Shown here one piece after another: positions 36,139 to 45,030 of a stretch of DNA of 64,000 nucleotides. The stretch comes from Pseudotabrizicola sp. GTDB lineage: Bacteria > Pseudomonadota > Alphaproteobacteria > Rhodobacterales > Rhodobacteraceae. How positions within the stretch are numbered: the stretch's first letter is position 1; each line of letters begins with the position of its first letter. The position numbers and the translations under genes were made by a program. Below the pieces are notes generated by a model. It had not been told where the DNA came from. It worked only from the letters and a program-made list of their open reading frames with translations, and ran no database searches. The stretch spans positions 22,860 to 86,859 of the forward strand of contig NZ_JAUXOV010000078.1 in the NCBI RefSeq assembly GCF_030684215.1, given 5' to 3'.

Positions 36139-37215
36139 ATGAAAAAACTTCTCGTTCTGACCACGGCCCTTTCCGGCTTTGGCCTTGCCGCTTCGGCGCA
36201 GGAAATCGCTGTGATGTCCTGGGGCGGCGCTTATGCGACCAGCCAGATCGAAGCCTATCACAAACCCTTCACCGCAGAGACCGGCATCACCGTTATCAGT
36301 GTTGATGCCGACAACCCGGCCGCACCTATCAAGGCTCAGGTAGAAGCGGGAAACGTGACCATTGACGTGGTTGACGTGGAATATGCCGATGCCGTGCGCC
36401 TGTGTGACGAAGGCCTGCTTGAAGTGCTGGACCCGGCCATGCTGGCCCCCGGTGCAGATGGCACCGCCGCGATGGATGATTTCCTGCCCGGCGCCGTGAC
36501 CGAGTGCTTTGTCGCCACCATCGTGTTCTCGACCCTCTACGCCTTTGACGAGAGCAAGTTCTCATCCGATCCGCCAACCACCATCGCAGATTTCTTTGAC
36601 ACCACCAAATATCCGGGCAAGCGCGGAATGCGCAAAGGTGCCAAGGTCAACCTTGAAATGGCACTGATGGCCGATGGCGTGCCAGCGGACGAAGTTTACG
36701 CGATTCTGGAAACGCCAGAAGGCGTGGACCGCGCTTTTGCCAAGCTTGGCACCATCAAGAGCGACATGATCTGGTGGGAAGCGGGCGCACAGCCTCCGCA
36801 ACTGTTGGCAGACGGTGAAGTTGCGATGACCACAGGATATAACGGCCGCTTCTTTGCCGCCGCTGTGACCGAGGGCAAACCGTTCAAGCAGGTGTTTGAC
36901 GGTCAGGTCTATGAGTACGACGGCTATGCAATCCCCAAGGGTGCCCCAAACATGGAGGCCGCAAAGCAGTTCCTGACCTTTGCCACAACCACGCAGGCGC
37001 TGGCTGATCAGGCCAAGTGGATTGCTTATGGTCCGGCCCGTCACTCGTCCGGCCCTCTGGTCGGTCTGTTCATGGACGGCAAGACCGAGATGGGCCCATT
37101 CATGCCCACCGCGGCTGAAAACCTGACCAACGCGCTGCCGTCGTCCTATGAGTTCTGGGTCGACCGCGATACCGAGTTGAACGAGCGTTTCAACGCCTGG
37201 TTGGCGTCAAACTGA
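36139..37215 (+). CDS. ABC transporter periplasmic substrate-binding protein, polyamine type
   Basis: 358 residues. The signal peptide MKKLLVLTTALSGFGLAASA is cleaved before QEIAVMSWGG. The opening AVMSWGGAYATSQIEAY, the WWEAGAQPPQLLADGEVAM segment near 215 and YDGYAIPKGAPNMEAAKQFL fit the PotD-like group of extracellular solute-binding proteins. The ligand-binding residues cannot be assigned by eye, so the substrate (putrescine, spermidine or another cation) stays open. The ATG at 36139 has GGGAG 7 bases upstream. A strong hairpin follows the gene, as is common after highly expressed binding proteins. Second gene of the operon. Confidence 0.92.
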   Translation: MKKLLVLTTALSGFGLAASAQEIAVMSWGGAYATSQIEAYHKPFTAETGITVISVDADNPAAPIKAQVEAGNVTIDVVDVEYADAVRLCDEGLLEVLDPAMLAPGADGTAAMDDFLPGAVTECFVATIVFSTLYAFDESKFSSDPPTTIADFFDTTKYPGKRGMRKGAKVNLEMALMADGVPADEVYAILETPEGVDRAFAKLGTIKSDMIWWEAGAQPPQLLADGEVAMTTGYNGRFFAAAVTEGKPFKQVFDGQVYEYDGYAIPKGAPNMEAAKQFLTFATTTQALADQAKWIAYGPARHSSGPLVGLFMDGKTEMGPFMPTAAENLTNALPSSYEFWVDRDTELNERFNAWLASN

Positions 37216-37222
37216 TCTGACA

Positions 37223-37248
37223 CGGGGCGGCGGGTGACTGCCGCCCCG
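37223..37248 (+). terminator. Intercistronic hairpin after the binding-protein gene
   Basis: CGGGGCGGC/GCCGCCCCG, 9 bp with an 8-base loop, 7 bases after the stop and with no T run. It is more likely a transcript-stabilising or partial stop than a full terminator, since two permease genes follow. Confidence 0.6.
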
Positions 37249-37311
37249 ATTCGTTGAAGACGGGGCCTGGTTCGGCGCGATGGGGCCCAATTCGGCAAGA
37301 TGGGAATTGTG

Positions 37312-38574
37312 ATGGCTGATGTTTCTGTACCTGCCGGGGGTCTGCTGACCACCAGCGATGGCCGCCCGCTGAAATCGGCGCTTGCCACCGCGCAACAACG
37401 CGCGAAACGGCGTGCGTTTTTGCTGGTGCTGCCCCTGCTGGCCTTTATCCTCATCACCTTTATCGTGCCCATCGGGCAGTTGATGCATCAAGCCATCTAT
37501 AATGACGGGTTTTCCGCCAACATGCCGCGCACAACGGCATGGTTTGTCGAAAACCCACCCGGCACCGCGCCTGATGAACCCGCATGGGAAGCACTGGCGC
37601 TTGACCTGAAGGATTCCGCAGCCGCGCGCACCGTGGGTGTGGTCGGCACGCGTGTGAACTATGAGATGTCGGGCACGCGGTCGCTGTTCACCTCAACCGC
37701 GCGGGGGGCTGCACGGTTTGAGCCGCCCTATCGTGAGGCATTGCTGGCGGCGGACGCCAAATGGGATGACCCAAACCTTTGGGGTACCATGCGTCAGGTG
37801 TCTGACGCGTATAGCGCCAACTTCTTCCTTGCCGCGTTGGATATGACCCGCGACGTGAACGGCAAGATCGTGCCAATGCCCCAAGAACGGCAGATTTATG
37901 TCAGCCTGTTCATCAAGACCTTTCTCATGGCGGCACTGATCACATTCACCTGCTTTGTGTTGGCCTTCCCGATCGCGCATTTGTTGGCGACCTTGCCGAT
38001 GAAGTGGTCCAACCTGTTGATGATCTTGGTGCTTTTGCCATTCTGGACATCGCTTTTGGTGCGCACGACCAGTTGGATGGTCTTGCTGCAACAGCAAGGG
38101 GTGATCAACAATACCATGGTGGCCATGGGGATCATCAGCGAGGAAGGCCGGATCCAGATGATCTATAACCAGATGGGCACGATCATTGCGATGACGCATA
38201 TCCTTCTGCCGTTCATGATTCTGCCGCTCTATTCGGTGATGCGCCCGATCCCGCCGTCTTACGTCCGCGCCGCGCGGTCGTTGGGGGCTACAAGCTGGAC
38301 TGCGTTTCGCCGGGTCTATGTGCCGCAAACCCTTCCGGGCATCGGGGCGGGGTCGCTTTTGGTGTTCATTCTGGCGGTGGGTTATTACATCACCCCCGCA
38401 CTGGTCGGCGGCGCAAGCGGGCAGCTGATTTCCAACCTGATCGCTTTCCATATGCAAAGCAGTCTGAACTGGTCGCTGGCCTCGGCCCTCGCGGCACTGC
38501 TGCTTGGCTCGGTTCTGATCCTGTATTGGATCTATGACCGACTGGTCGGCATCGACAATCTGAAACTGGGCTGA
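37312..38574 (+). CDS. Polyamine-type ABC permease, PotB-like
   Basis: About 420 residues, longer than the usual 280-300. The N-terminal helix (FLLVLPLLAFILITFIVPIGQLM) is followed by a periplasmic loop of about 130 residues before the conserved five-helix permease core from about 195. The core carries the EAA-type loop RAARSLGATSWTAFRRVYVPQTLPG near 310, which contacts the ATPase. The large loop is extra relative to standard PotB proteins and may touch the binding protein. ATG 37312 is preferred; ATG 37300 is in frame. About 97 bases separate it from the binding-protein gene. Confidence 0.9.
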   Translation: MADVSVPAGGLLTTSDGRPLKSALATAQQRAKRRAFLLVLPLLAFILITFIVPIGQLMHQAIYNDGFSANMPRTTAWFVENPPGTAPDEPAWEALALDLKDSAAARTVGVVGTRVNYEMSGTRSLFTSTARGAARFEPPYREALLAADAKWDDPNLWGTMRQVSDAYSANFFLAALDMTRDVNGKIVPMPQERQIYVSLFIKTFLMAALITFTCFVLAFPIAHLLATLPMKWSNLLMILVLLPFWTSLLVRTTSWMVLLQQQGVINNTMVAMGIISEEGRIQMIYNQMGTIIAMTHILLPFMILPLYSVMRPIPPSYVRAARSLGATSWTAFRRVYVPQTLPGIGAGSLLVFILAVGYYITPALVGGASGQLISNLIAFHMQSSLNWSLASALAALLLGSVLILYWIYDRLVGIDNLKLG

Positions 38575-38589
38575 GCAGGGGCACATATT

Positions 38590-39543
38590 ATGGCACTTCC
38601 CGTCTATGCATCCCCGTTGGAGCGGGTCTGGTATTACACAAGACTGGCGATCTGTGCGCTGATCTTTCTGTTCCTGATCGCGCCAATCCTGATCGTGATG
38701 CCGCTGTCTTTCAACGCAGAGCCGTACTTCACCTTTACCGAAAAGATGCTCAGCTTTGACCCGTCAGGCTATAGCCTGCGCTGGTATGATCTGTTGCTGA
38801 CCCAGCCCTCGATCCCCAATGACGTGCCGCGTGATGCCGCATGGTGGGGTGAGGTCTGGCGCAAGAGTGCTTGGGTCAATGCGGCGAAAAACTCGGTGAT
38901 CATCGGCTTTTTCGCGACCATCGTGGCGACCGTGCTGGGCACCATAGCGGCGCTGGGTCTGTCGCGGCCAGAGATGCCGAACCGTCGGCTGATCATGGCG
39001 ATCCTGATCTCGCCCATGATTGTGCCGATCATCATCACAGCGACGGGGTTGTTCTTTTTCTACTCCAGCCCTTGCGCACTGATCAACTGGACCGGGCTGT
39101 CGCAATATTGCGGGCGTTTGACCAGCAGCTACATCGGCGTTGTTCTGGCCCATGCCACGCTGGGTATTCCCTTTGTGATCATCACCGTGACGGCTACGCT
39201 GATTGGCTTTGACCAGTCGTTGAACCGCGCCGCTGCCAGCCTTGGCGCACCACCGACTACCACGTTTTTCAAGGTGACTATGCCGCTGATCCTGCCCGGC
39301 GTTATCTCGGGCGCGCTGTTTGCCTTTGTCACCTCGTTTGACGAGGTGGTGGTGGTGCTGTTCGTGGCTGCCCATGACCAGCAAACCATCCCGCGCCAGA
39401 TGTGGAACGGTATCCGCGAACAGATCAGCCCGGCGATCCTGTCGGTGGCCACGATTTTGGTCGTGATCTCAATCGGGATGCTGACCACGCTGGAAATCCT
39501 GCGGCGCAGGTCGGAACGGCTGCGCGGGGTCACGCCGCACTAG
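38590..39543 (+). CDS. Polyamine-type ABC permease, PotC-like
   Basis: 317 residues and six predicted membrane segments. It starts with a helix (AICALIFLFLIAPILIVMPLSF), has a periplasmic loop with RWYDLLLTQPSIP and VWRKSAWVNAAKNSVIIGF, and the EAA loop DQSLNRAAASLGAPPTTTFFKVTMPLILPGV near 205. It follows its partner permease by 15 bases and completes the importer. The stop overlaps the convergent AEC transporter gene by 4 bases. Confidence 0.93.
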   Translation: MALPVYASPLERVWYYTRLAICALIFLFLIAPILIVMPLSFNAEPYFTFTEKMLSFDPSGYSLRWYDLLLTQPSIPNDVPRDAAWWGEVWRKSAWVNAAKNSVIIGFFATIVATVLGTIAALGLSRPEMPNRRLIMAILISPMIVPIIITATGLFFFYSSPCALINWTGLSQYCGRLTSSYIGVVLAHATLGIPFVIITVTATLIGFDQSLNRAAASLGAPPTTTFFKVTMPLILPGVISGALFAFVTSFDEVVVVLFVAAHDQQTIPRQMWNGIREQISPAILSVATILVVISIGMLTTLEILRRRSERLRGVTPH

Positions 39544-40478
39544 GGGAGGATGGCCAACCATATCCAGACCGACCCGATGGACAGCACGGTGGCGATCAAC
39601 ACGGCCGAGGCGTTCACCCGCTTGCCCACGCCGTAAAGATGCGCAAACAGATAGGCGTTGACGCCCGGAGCCATTGCCGCTGTCACCACCGCCGAGCGCA
39701 AGGCGGCGGTGTCCATCGCAAAGACCTGCGTGCCCAGCAGCCATGTCACGCCCGGATGCACGATCAGTGACGCCACGCAGACCATTGCAATGGTGGCCTT
39801 GTCACCCTCGGGCCGATAGCGGAACAGCACGCCACCCAAACCGAACAGGGCCGCCGGAATCGCCGCGCGCGTCATCAGATCCACGCCCGACCAGAACGCA
39901 CCCGGCAGCGGCAGGCCCGACAGGTTGACGACAAACCCAAGCATGATGCCGATGACCAGCGGTTGCGAAAACACCGCCTTGCCGATCTGGCGCGACAGGG
40001 CGGCAGGCGACAGCCCTTGGCCGCGCGTGCGGGCCCATTCCATCAGGCTGATGCCAAAACCATAAAGCATCGGCGAATGGATCGAGATAATCGCAAAGTT
40101 GCCCGTCAGCGCGCCTGCGCCATAAGCGCGCTCGGTGATGGGCAGGCCCAGCAGCAGCGAATTGGAAAACAACCCGGCAAAACCGATGGCAACAGAATCG
40201 GTCAAGGGTCGTTTGAACAGCCACCGAGCGCCAATGAAACATAAGCCAAAGCCGCTGAACGCACCGACATAGAACGACACCAAAAGACCGACATCATAGG
40301 CCCCCGACAGGTCCAGCATCGCGATAGAGCGGAATAGCAGGCAGGGCAGGGCAAAGTTCTGCGCAAAACGCATCACCCCATCCACCGCCGAGTCGGAAAA
40401 CAGCCCAAAGCGCGCGGCGGCATAGCCAAAACCGATCACCATAAAGACCGGCAGGATTACATCGAGCAGGGCAGTCAT
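39540..40478 (-). CDS. AEC-family (auxin efflux carrier type) transporter
   Basis: 312 residues with about ten membrane segments, beginning LLDVILPVFMVIGFGYAAARFG and including GFAGLFSNSLLLGLPITERAYG near 100, the conserved central GLPI motif of AEC proteins. In bacteria these carriers move malate, malonate or other organic anions and some amino acids; direction and substrate are unknown. Its start overlaps the stop of the PhnP-like hydrolase by 4 bases, so it ends a seven-gene operon to which it has no obvious functional link. Confidence 0.9.
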   Translation of the reverse strand: MTALLDVILPVFMVIGFGYAAARFGLFSDSAVDGVMRFAQNFALPCLLFRSIAMLDLSGAYDVGLLVSFYVGAFSGFGLCFIGARWLFKRPLTDSVAIGFAGLFSNSLLLGLPITERAYGAGALTGNFAIISIHSPMLYGFGISLMEWARTRGQGLSPAALSRQIGKAVFSQPLVIGIMLGFVVNLSGLPLPGAFWSGVDLMTRAAIPAALFGLGGVLFRYRPEGDKATIAMVCVASLIVHPGVTWLLGTQVFAMDTAALRSAVVTAAMAPGVNAYLFAHLYGVGKRVNASAVLIATVLSIGSVWIWLAILP

Positions 40479-41290
40479 GCGGAAAGCTCTATCACCATAC
40501 CGTCAAATGCGGGGCGGATATGGGGCGGCAATTCGTCCAGTAAGGTGCCATGATCCAGATCGTTGTGCATATTGGTCAGCACTGCGCGGGCAGGTTTCGC
40601 GCGCTCAATCCAGCCAAGGGTCATATCCAGATGGGCATGTGTCGGGTGCGGCTTGCGGCGCAACGCGTCTACCACCCAGACCTCCAGCCCCGACAGCAGG
40701 GGCCAATGCACCTCGGGGATCGCCACCGCGTCTGGCAGATAGGCCAGCGCGCCAATACGGAACCCCAGCGCATCCATGCTGCCATGATCGCACAGAAACG
40801 GGGTAAAGGTCACATCGCCCCCGGCACCAGACACCGTGAACGGGGTGTCATCCTCAATCGCGTTCAGGTCAAGGATCGGCGGATAGGGGCTGCCTGCGGG
40901 CTGCACAAAAGCATAGCCAAAACGCGAAATCAGCGCGTCTTGCGTGGGCCCGTCGGCCCAGACCGGCAAGCGGTTGCGCAGGTTGTAGACCACCTGCCGC
41001 AGATCATCGATGCCATGGGTGTGGTCAGCATGGGCATGGGTAAAGACCACCCCATCCAGCACGCCGACCCGTGCGGCCAGCAGTTGCGCATGCATATCAG
41101 GCGAGGTGTCGATCAGCACCCGCGTTATGCCTTCCGCCCCGATCCGCTCGACCAGCAACGAACAGCGGGTGCGACGGTTCTTGGGGTTGGCGGGATCACA
41201 GTCACCCCAGTCGGGCGTAACCGCGCCAAGGCGTGGAACGCCACCGGACGAGCCGCAGCCAAGGATGGTAAAGCGCAAACGCCCGGTCAT
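40475..41290 (-). CDS. MBL-fold metallohydrolase, PhnP-like
   Basis: 271 residues. The metallo-beta-lactamase motif is TRVLIDTSPDMHAQLL then VVFTHAHADHTHGIDDLR (about residue 82 on), with metal ligands in FLCDHGSMDALGFRI near 165 and LTNMHNDLDHGTL near 240. An N-terminal loop has CGSSGGVPR and a cysteine pattern CDPANPKNRRTRCS that recalls the zinc site of PhnP. PhnP opens cyclic ribose phosphates, but no phn operon is here, so the substrate may differ. It overlaps tatD by 4 bases. Confidence 0.9.
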   Translation of the reverse strand: MTGRLRFTILGCGSSGGVPRLGAVTPDWGDCDPANPKNRRTRCSLLVERIGAEGITRVLIDTSPDMHAQLLAARVGVLDGVVFTHAHADHTHGIDDLRQVVYNLRNRLPVWADGPTQDALISRFGYAFVQPAGSPYPPILDLNAIEDDTPFTVSGAGGDVTFTPFLCDHGSMDALGFRIGALAYLPDAVAIPEVHWPLLSGLEVWVVDALRRKPHPTHAHLDMTLGWIERAKPARAVLTNMHNDLDHGTLLDELPPHIRPAFDGMVIELSA

Positions 41291-42090
41291 GCGGCGTGAT
41301 CCGACAGTCGGGCGCGAGGAAACAGCCTGTCAAAGTTCGCGGTGGTCTGTGCCGCAAATTCCACCTCGGTCAGGCCATACAGGGTGGCCCCTACCTTGGC
41401 GGTAAAGGCGGTGTAGGCCGGTTCGTTGCGCCGTCCGCGATAGGGGGGCGGCGCAAGGTAGGGGCTGTCGGTTTCCAGCAAGATACGGTCCACCGGGGCA
41501 GCGGCGAAAATATCGCGCAATTCCTGACTTTTGGGAAAGGCCGCAATGCCTGACATCGACAGGTAAAATCCCAGCTCCAGCGCTGCCTTGGCCAATGATT
41601 CACCGCTGGAAAAGCAGTGCATGACGCAAGAATAGGGGCGATCTCTATAGCCTTGCGTCAGGATCGCGGCCATATCCTCATCCGCGCCGCGTGCGTGGAT
41701 GATCAGGGGCAAGCCAGTTTCTTGCGCCGCCGTGATGTGCAGGCGCAGGCTGCGCTGCTGCACCTCCTTGGAGTCGGCGGTGTAGTGGTAATCCAGACCC
41801 GACTCGCCAATGCCCACAAACTTTGGGTGCTGTGTCAGCGCCACCAGCTGTTCAACCGTGGCCATCGGCTCAGACGCCGCACTCATCGGGTGGGTGCCTG
41901 CGGCGTAGAACACCGAACGATTGGCCTCGGCAATGGCGCGCACCTGAGGTTCCTGCCGCAGCCGGGTGCAGATCGTGACCATACGGCCAACGCCTGCGGC
42001 ATGAGCGCGGGCGATGATCTGGTCAAGCTCACCGTCGAAATCCGGGAAATCCAGGTGGCAATGGCTGTCTACTATCTCGGGGGGCGTCAT
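41287..42090 (-). CDS. tatD: TatD-family metal-dependent nuclease
   Basis: 267 residues. The TIM-barrel metal motifs are DSHCHLDFPDFD (residues 7-18), GIGESGLDYHYT near 92, IIHARGADEDM near 128, VMHCFSSGESL near 150 and LETDSPYLAPPPYRG near 205. TatD proteins have 3'-5' exonuclease activity linked to DNA repair or degradation and are usually cytoplasmic. It lies 4 bases after holB and overlaps the MBL gene by 4 bases, an arrangement widely conserved in bacteria. Confidence 0.95.
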   Translation of the reverse strand: MTPPEIVDSHCHLDFPDFDGELDQIIARAHAAGVGRMVTICTRLRQEPQVRAIAEANRSVFYAAGTHPMSAASEPMATVEQLVALTQHPKFVGIGESGLDYHYTADSKEVQQRSLRLHITAAQETGLPLIIHARGADEDMAAILTQGYRDRPYSCVMHCFSSGESLAKAALELGFYLSMSGIAAFPKSQELRDIFAAAPVDRILLETDSPYLAPPPYRGRRNEPAYTAFTAKVGATLYGLTEVEFAAQTTANFDRLFPRARLSDHAA

Positions 42091-42094
42091 AGGC

Positions 42095-43225
42095 TCACCT
42101 CTGGGCGAGCTGTGCCGCCGTCTGGTCGATTTTGAGCAAGCTATCCATCAGAAGGGCGGCAGGGTCAAGGTTGACCGCCTTTCCCCGACGCGCACGCAAG
42201 GTCAGGGTTTGTGCCAGATCGGCCCAGATCCGTGCTGCATGTTCGTTGGGCGCCAGTTTGGCAAAGACCTCGCCCTCGCCCTTTGCGGCCTCGGGGGGCA
42301 GTTGGCGCAGGGTGCCTGCCCGTGCCAGCCGCGCAAGAAACAGATCGAGCAGCGTCACGATCAGGTCAAAGCGTTCCTCGGCCCCTTTGCCCGCACCAGT
42401 TTCGGCAAGCGCAAGCGCGCGCGGGCGGTCCAGCCGGGGCAGGGCGGCAAACATCTGGATCAGCGTGCCATAGGTTTTCAATCCGTCCAGATTGGTCAGC
42501 CGGAATGCCTCGCCCACAGAGCCGCCCGCCAGCTCGCCAAGGGCTTGGACGTCTTCCGGGTCCACCGCGCCGCCCGCCTGTTCCAGCGCACGGGCGAGCG
42601 GTTCAGCGGGCAGCGCGTTGAGCCTGAGTTCTCGGCAACGCGACCGGATCGTGGGCAACAAGCGGTGCGGCTGGTGCGCGATGACAAGGAATGTCACTTG
42701 GACAGGTGGTTCTTCCAGCAGTTTCAAAAGCGCATTGGCCGCCCCGGTGTTCAGATCATCCGCCGCATCAATGATCGCCACCCGCCGCCCGCCATCTGCC
42801 GCCGACAGCGCGAAAAACGACTTCATCTTGCGCACCTCATCCACCCGGATATCGGCAGACAGGGCGGTTTCCTTGTCATTTGGGCCACGGCGCAGCAAAA
42901 ACAGGCGCGGCTCGGCCAGTTGCAGCATCCGGCGCGCGACGGGCGCTTCGGCTGGGATGGTCATGTTCTCCGGCGGTGGCGCAGCAAACATGCCGCCATC
43001 ATCGGGCGGGGTGGCCAGCAAGAACCGCGCAATGCGCCATGCAAGCGTGGCCTTGCCCACACCTTTCGGCCCGGTGATCAGCCAGCCATGATGCAACCGC
43101 CCCGAGGTATAGGCATTCAGGAACGCGCTTTCCGCTGCATCATGGCCAAACAGCCGCTGGGTTTCGCGCGGGTGGGGCGCGCCCTCAATCCGGTCGGGCT
43201 CGGGCAGATCGACAGCGGCGGCCAT
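42095..43225 (-). CDS. holB: DNA polymerase III subunit delta prime
   Basis: 376 residues; part of the clamp loader that places the beta sliding clamp on DNA. The Walker A is ITGPKGVGKATLAWRIARF near 52; the SRC-type motif IRSRCRELRLNALP is near 183, supplying the arginine that reaches a neighbouring subunit's ATP. The C-terminal third forms the helical collar (FDLIVTLLDLFLARL). It shares its first base with the tmk stop and lies 4 bases before tatD. The zinc-module cysteines of the E. coli protein are not obvious. Confidence 0.95.
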   Translation of the reverse strand: MAAAVDLPEPDRIEGAPHPRETQRLFGHDAAESAFLNAYTSGRLHHGWLITGPKGVGKATLAWRIARFLLATPPDDGGMFAAPPPENMTIPAEAPVARRMLQLAEPRLFLLRRGPNDKETALSADIRVDEVRKMKSFFALSAADGGRRVAIIDAADDLNTGAANALLKLLEEPPVQVTFLVIAHQPHRLLPTIRSRCRELRLNALPAEPLARALEQAGGAVDPEDVQALGELAGGSVGEAFRLTNLDGLKTYGTLIQMFAALPRLDRPRALALAETGAGKGAEERFDLIVTLLDLFLARLARAGTLRQLPPEAAKGEGEVFAKLAPNEHAARIWADLAQTLTLRARRGKAVNLDPAALLMDSLLKIDQTAAQLAQR

Positions 43226-43848
43226 CAGCGGGCCTGCAAGGCGGCCAGAGCGGCGGCCAGCACCTCCGCCGCCACCACGTCGGGCATGCGCGCCCCGTCG
43301 ATCACGCGAAAGCGGTCGAAACGAGTAGCAAGCGCCAGAAACCCCGCCCGCGCGCGGGTCTGAAACGCCAGTCCCATATCTTCGAACCGCATTTCCGATC
43401 CAGCGCGGGCGGTGGCGCGCGCCAGCCCCTCGGCCGGGTCCAGATCGACCAGCAGGGTCAGGTCAGGTTCAACCCCGATCATCAGATCATGCAGCGTGTC
43501 CACCGTAGCAGTCAGATCGCCGCGTGTGATGCCCTGGAAAATCCGGGTGCTGTCAGCAAAACGATCGGTGATTACCACATCGCCGCGCAGCAATGCCGGG
43601 CGGATGGTCTTTTCCAGATGATCGCGGCGTGCGGCGGTGAACAGCAAGATCTCGGTCTCGGGCGACCAGCGGTCGGTTGCGCCTTCCAGCACCAGACGGC
43701 GGATTTCTTCGGCCCCCGCGCTGCCACCGGGCTCGCGTGTCAGGGTGACGCCATGGCCCGCCCTGCGCAAGGTATCGGCCAAAAGCCGCGCCTGGGTTGA
43801 TTTGCCCGACCCGTCAATGCCTTCAAAGCTGATGAACAATCCCGCCAT
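43225..43848 (-). CDS. tmk: Thymidylate kinase
   Basis: 207 residues; phosphorylates dTMP to dTDP. The P-loop is FISFEGIDGSGKSTQARLLADTL (near residue 7-17), the base-binding TLTREPGGSAGAEEIRRLV near 38, and the DR[YF] motif VVITDRFADSTRIFQG near 92. Length is as expected. It sits between dacC-type and holB genes in the minus-strand operon. The tmk-holB-tatD order is common in many bacterial groups. Confidence 0.96.
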   Translation of the reverse strand: MAGLFISFEGIDGSGKSTQARLLADTLRRAGHGVTLTREPGGSAGAEEIRRLVLEGATDRWSPETEILLFTAARRDHLEKTIRPALLRGDVVITDRFADSTRIFQGITRGDLTATVDTLHDLMIGVEPDLTLLVDLDPAEGLARATARAGSEMRFEDMGLAFQTRARAGFLALATRFDRFRVIDGARMPDVVAAEVLAAALAALQAR

Positions 43849-43860
43849 AGCCCCCGCCTA

Positions 43861-45015
43861 TCAGGAGGCAGGCTGCCCGTCGAGGTAGCGCGCGCGCAAC
43901 ATATCCACCGCCGTCAGCAACCGCTTGCCAAACCCGCCACGGGCCACATCGGATTCCACCACCAAAGGCACTCGGGCATCGGGCAGGTCAGGGATATGGA
44001 TGATCATTTCCGCCACCTGCGTGCCCGCCGTCAAAGGTGCGCGCAATGGGCCGGTGTAAACCACTTCGGCGGTGGCATTTTCCTGCACAAGCGCGGGCAC
44101 CAGCAGGCGCACATCAGCGGCAGGCACAAGACCCACCCGGTCCACCGCCCCCATCCAGACCGGCGCATCAGCCACGCGCTGCCCGGCTTTCACAAGCGTT
44201 TTTTCGGCAAACTGACGGAAGGCCCATGACACAATACGCTCTGCTTCTTCGGCGCGTTCGCGCTCGCTGGTAAGCCCGGTGATGACAAAGATCACCCGCC
44301 GGTTGCCCTGTGCTGCCGACCCGGCAAGGCCATAGCCTGCCTCGGATGTGTGGCCGGTTTTCAGGCCGTCAGCCCCCACACCCAATGCCAGAAGCGGGTT
44401 GCGGTTGTTCGAATTTGCGGGCGCACGGCCTTTGTAATCGAACGTTGTTTCGGCAAAGATCGGGTAATACTCGGGGAAATCAACGATCAGCCGCTTGGAC
44501 AAGATCCCCAGATCGCGCATCGACATCACATGGCCAATCGCAGGCCAGCCAGATGAGTTCTTGAAGACCGAGCTTTGCATGCCAAGCGCGCGGCTGCGTT
44601 GGGTCATTTGTTCGGCAAAAGCTTCTTCGGTGCCCGCCAGCCCTTCTGCCACGGCCACGCAGGCATCATTGCCAGAGTTGACGATCATGCCATGGATCAG
44701 ATCGCTGACCGTGGGGCGGTCGGATTCCTGCAAGAACATCGTCGATCCACCCATTGCCGCAGCACGGGCCGACACGGGAAACGCGGTATCCATCGTTACC
44801 CGGCCATCTCGCAACGCTTCGAAAAGCATGTTGATCGTCATCAGTTTGGACATGCTGGCCGGGGGCAGGGCCAGATCGGCGTTCTTATCCATCAGCACGG
44901 TTTGAGTGCTGACATCATAGACCCAGGCGGCGGTGGCGCGCGTCTCGAATGCCTGCGCCATGCTGGCGGCAAACATCATAATCGCGGTCAGAACGGGGCG
45001 AAACAAAGGGCGCAT
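43861..45015 (-). CDS. D-alanyl-D-alanine carboxypeptidase (penicillin-binding protein 5/6 type)
   Basis: 384 residues. The signal peptide (about 1-23, ending MAQA) precedes a class A low-molecular-weight PBP domain: SxxK as PPASMSKLMT near 53, SxN as IVNSGNDAC near 112 and KTG as GLKTGHTSEAG near 217. A second beta domain follows (LVQENATAEVVYTGPLRAPL), and the end RGGFGKRLLTAVDML is amphipathic, typical of a membrane anchor helix. It trims the terminal D-Ala from peptidoglycan pentapeptides. GGAG precedes the ATG. The gene before it encodes another wall-binding protein. Confidence 0.95.
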   Translation of the reverse strand: MRPLFRPVLTAIMMFAASMAQAFETRATAAWVYDVSTQTVLMDKNADLALPPASMSKLMTINMLFEALRDGRVTMDTAFPVSARAAAMGGSTMFLQESDRPTVSDLIHGMIVNSGNDACVAVAEGLAGTEEAFAEQMTQRSRALGMQSSVFKNSSGWPAIGHVMSMRDLGILSKRLIVDFPEYYPIFAETTFDYKGRAPANSNNRNPLLALGVGADGLKTGHTSEAGYGLAGSAAQGNRRVIFVITGLTSERERAEEAERIVSWAFRQFAEKTLVKAGQRVADAPVWMGAVDRVGLVPAADVRLLVPALVQENATAEVVYTGPLRAPLTAGTQVAEMIIHIPDLPDARVPLVVESDVARGGFGKRLLTAVDMLRARYLDGQPAS

Positions 45016-45030
45016 CGGATCTCCGCCAGC

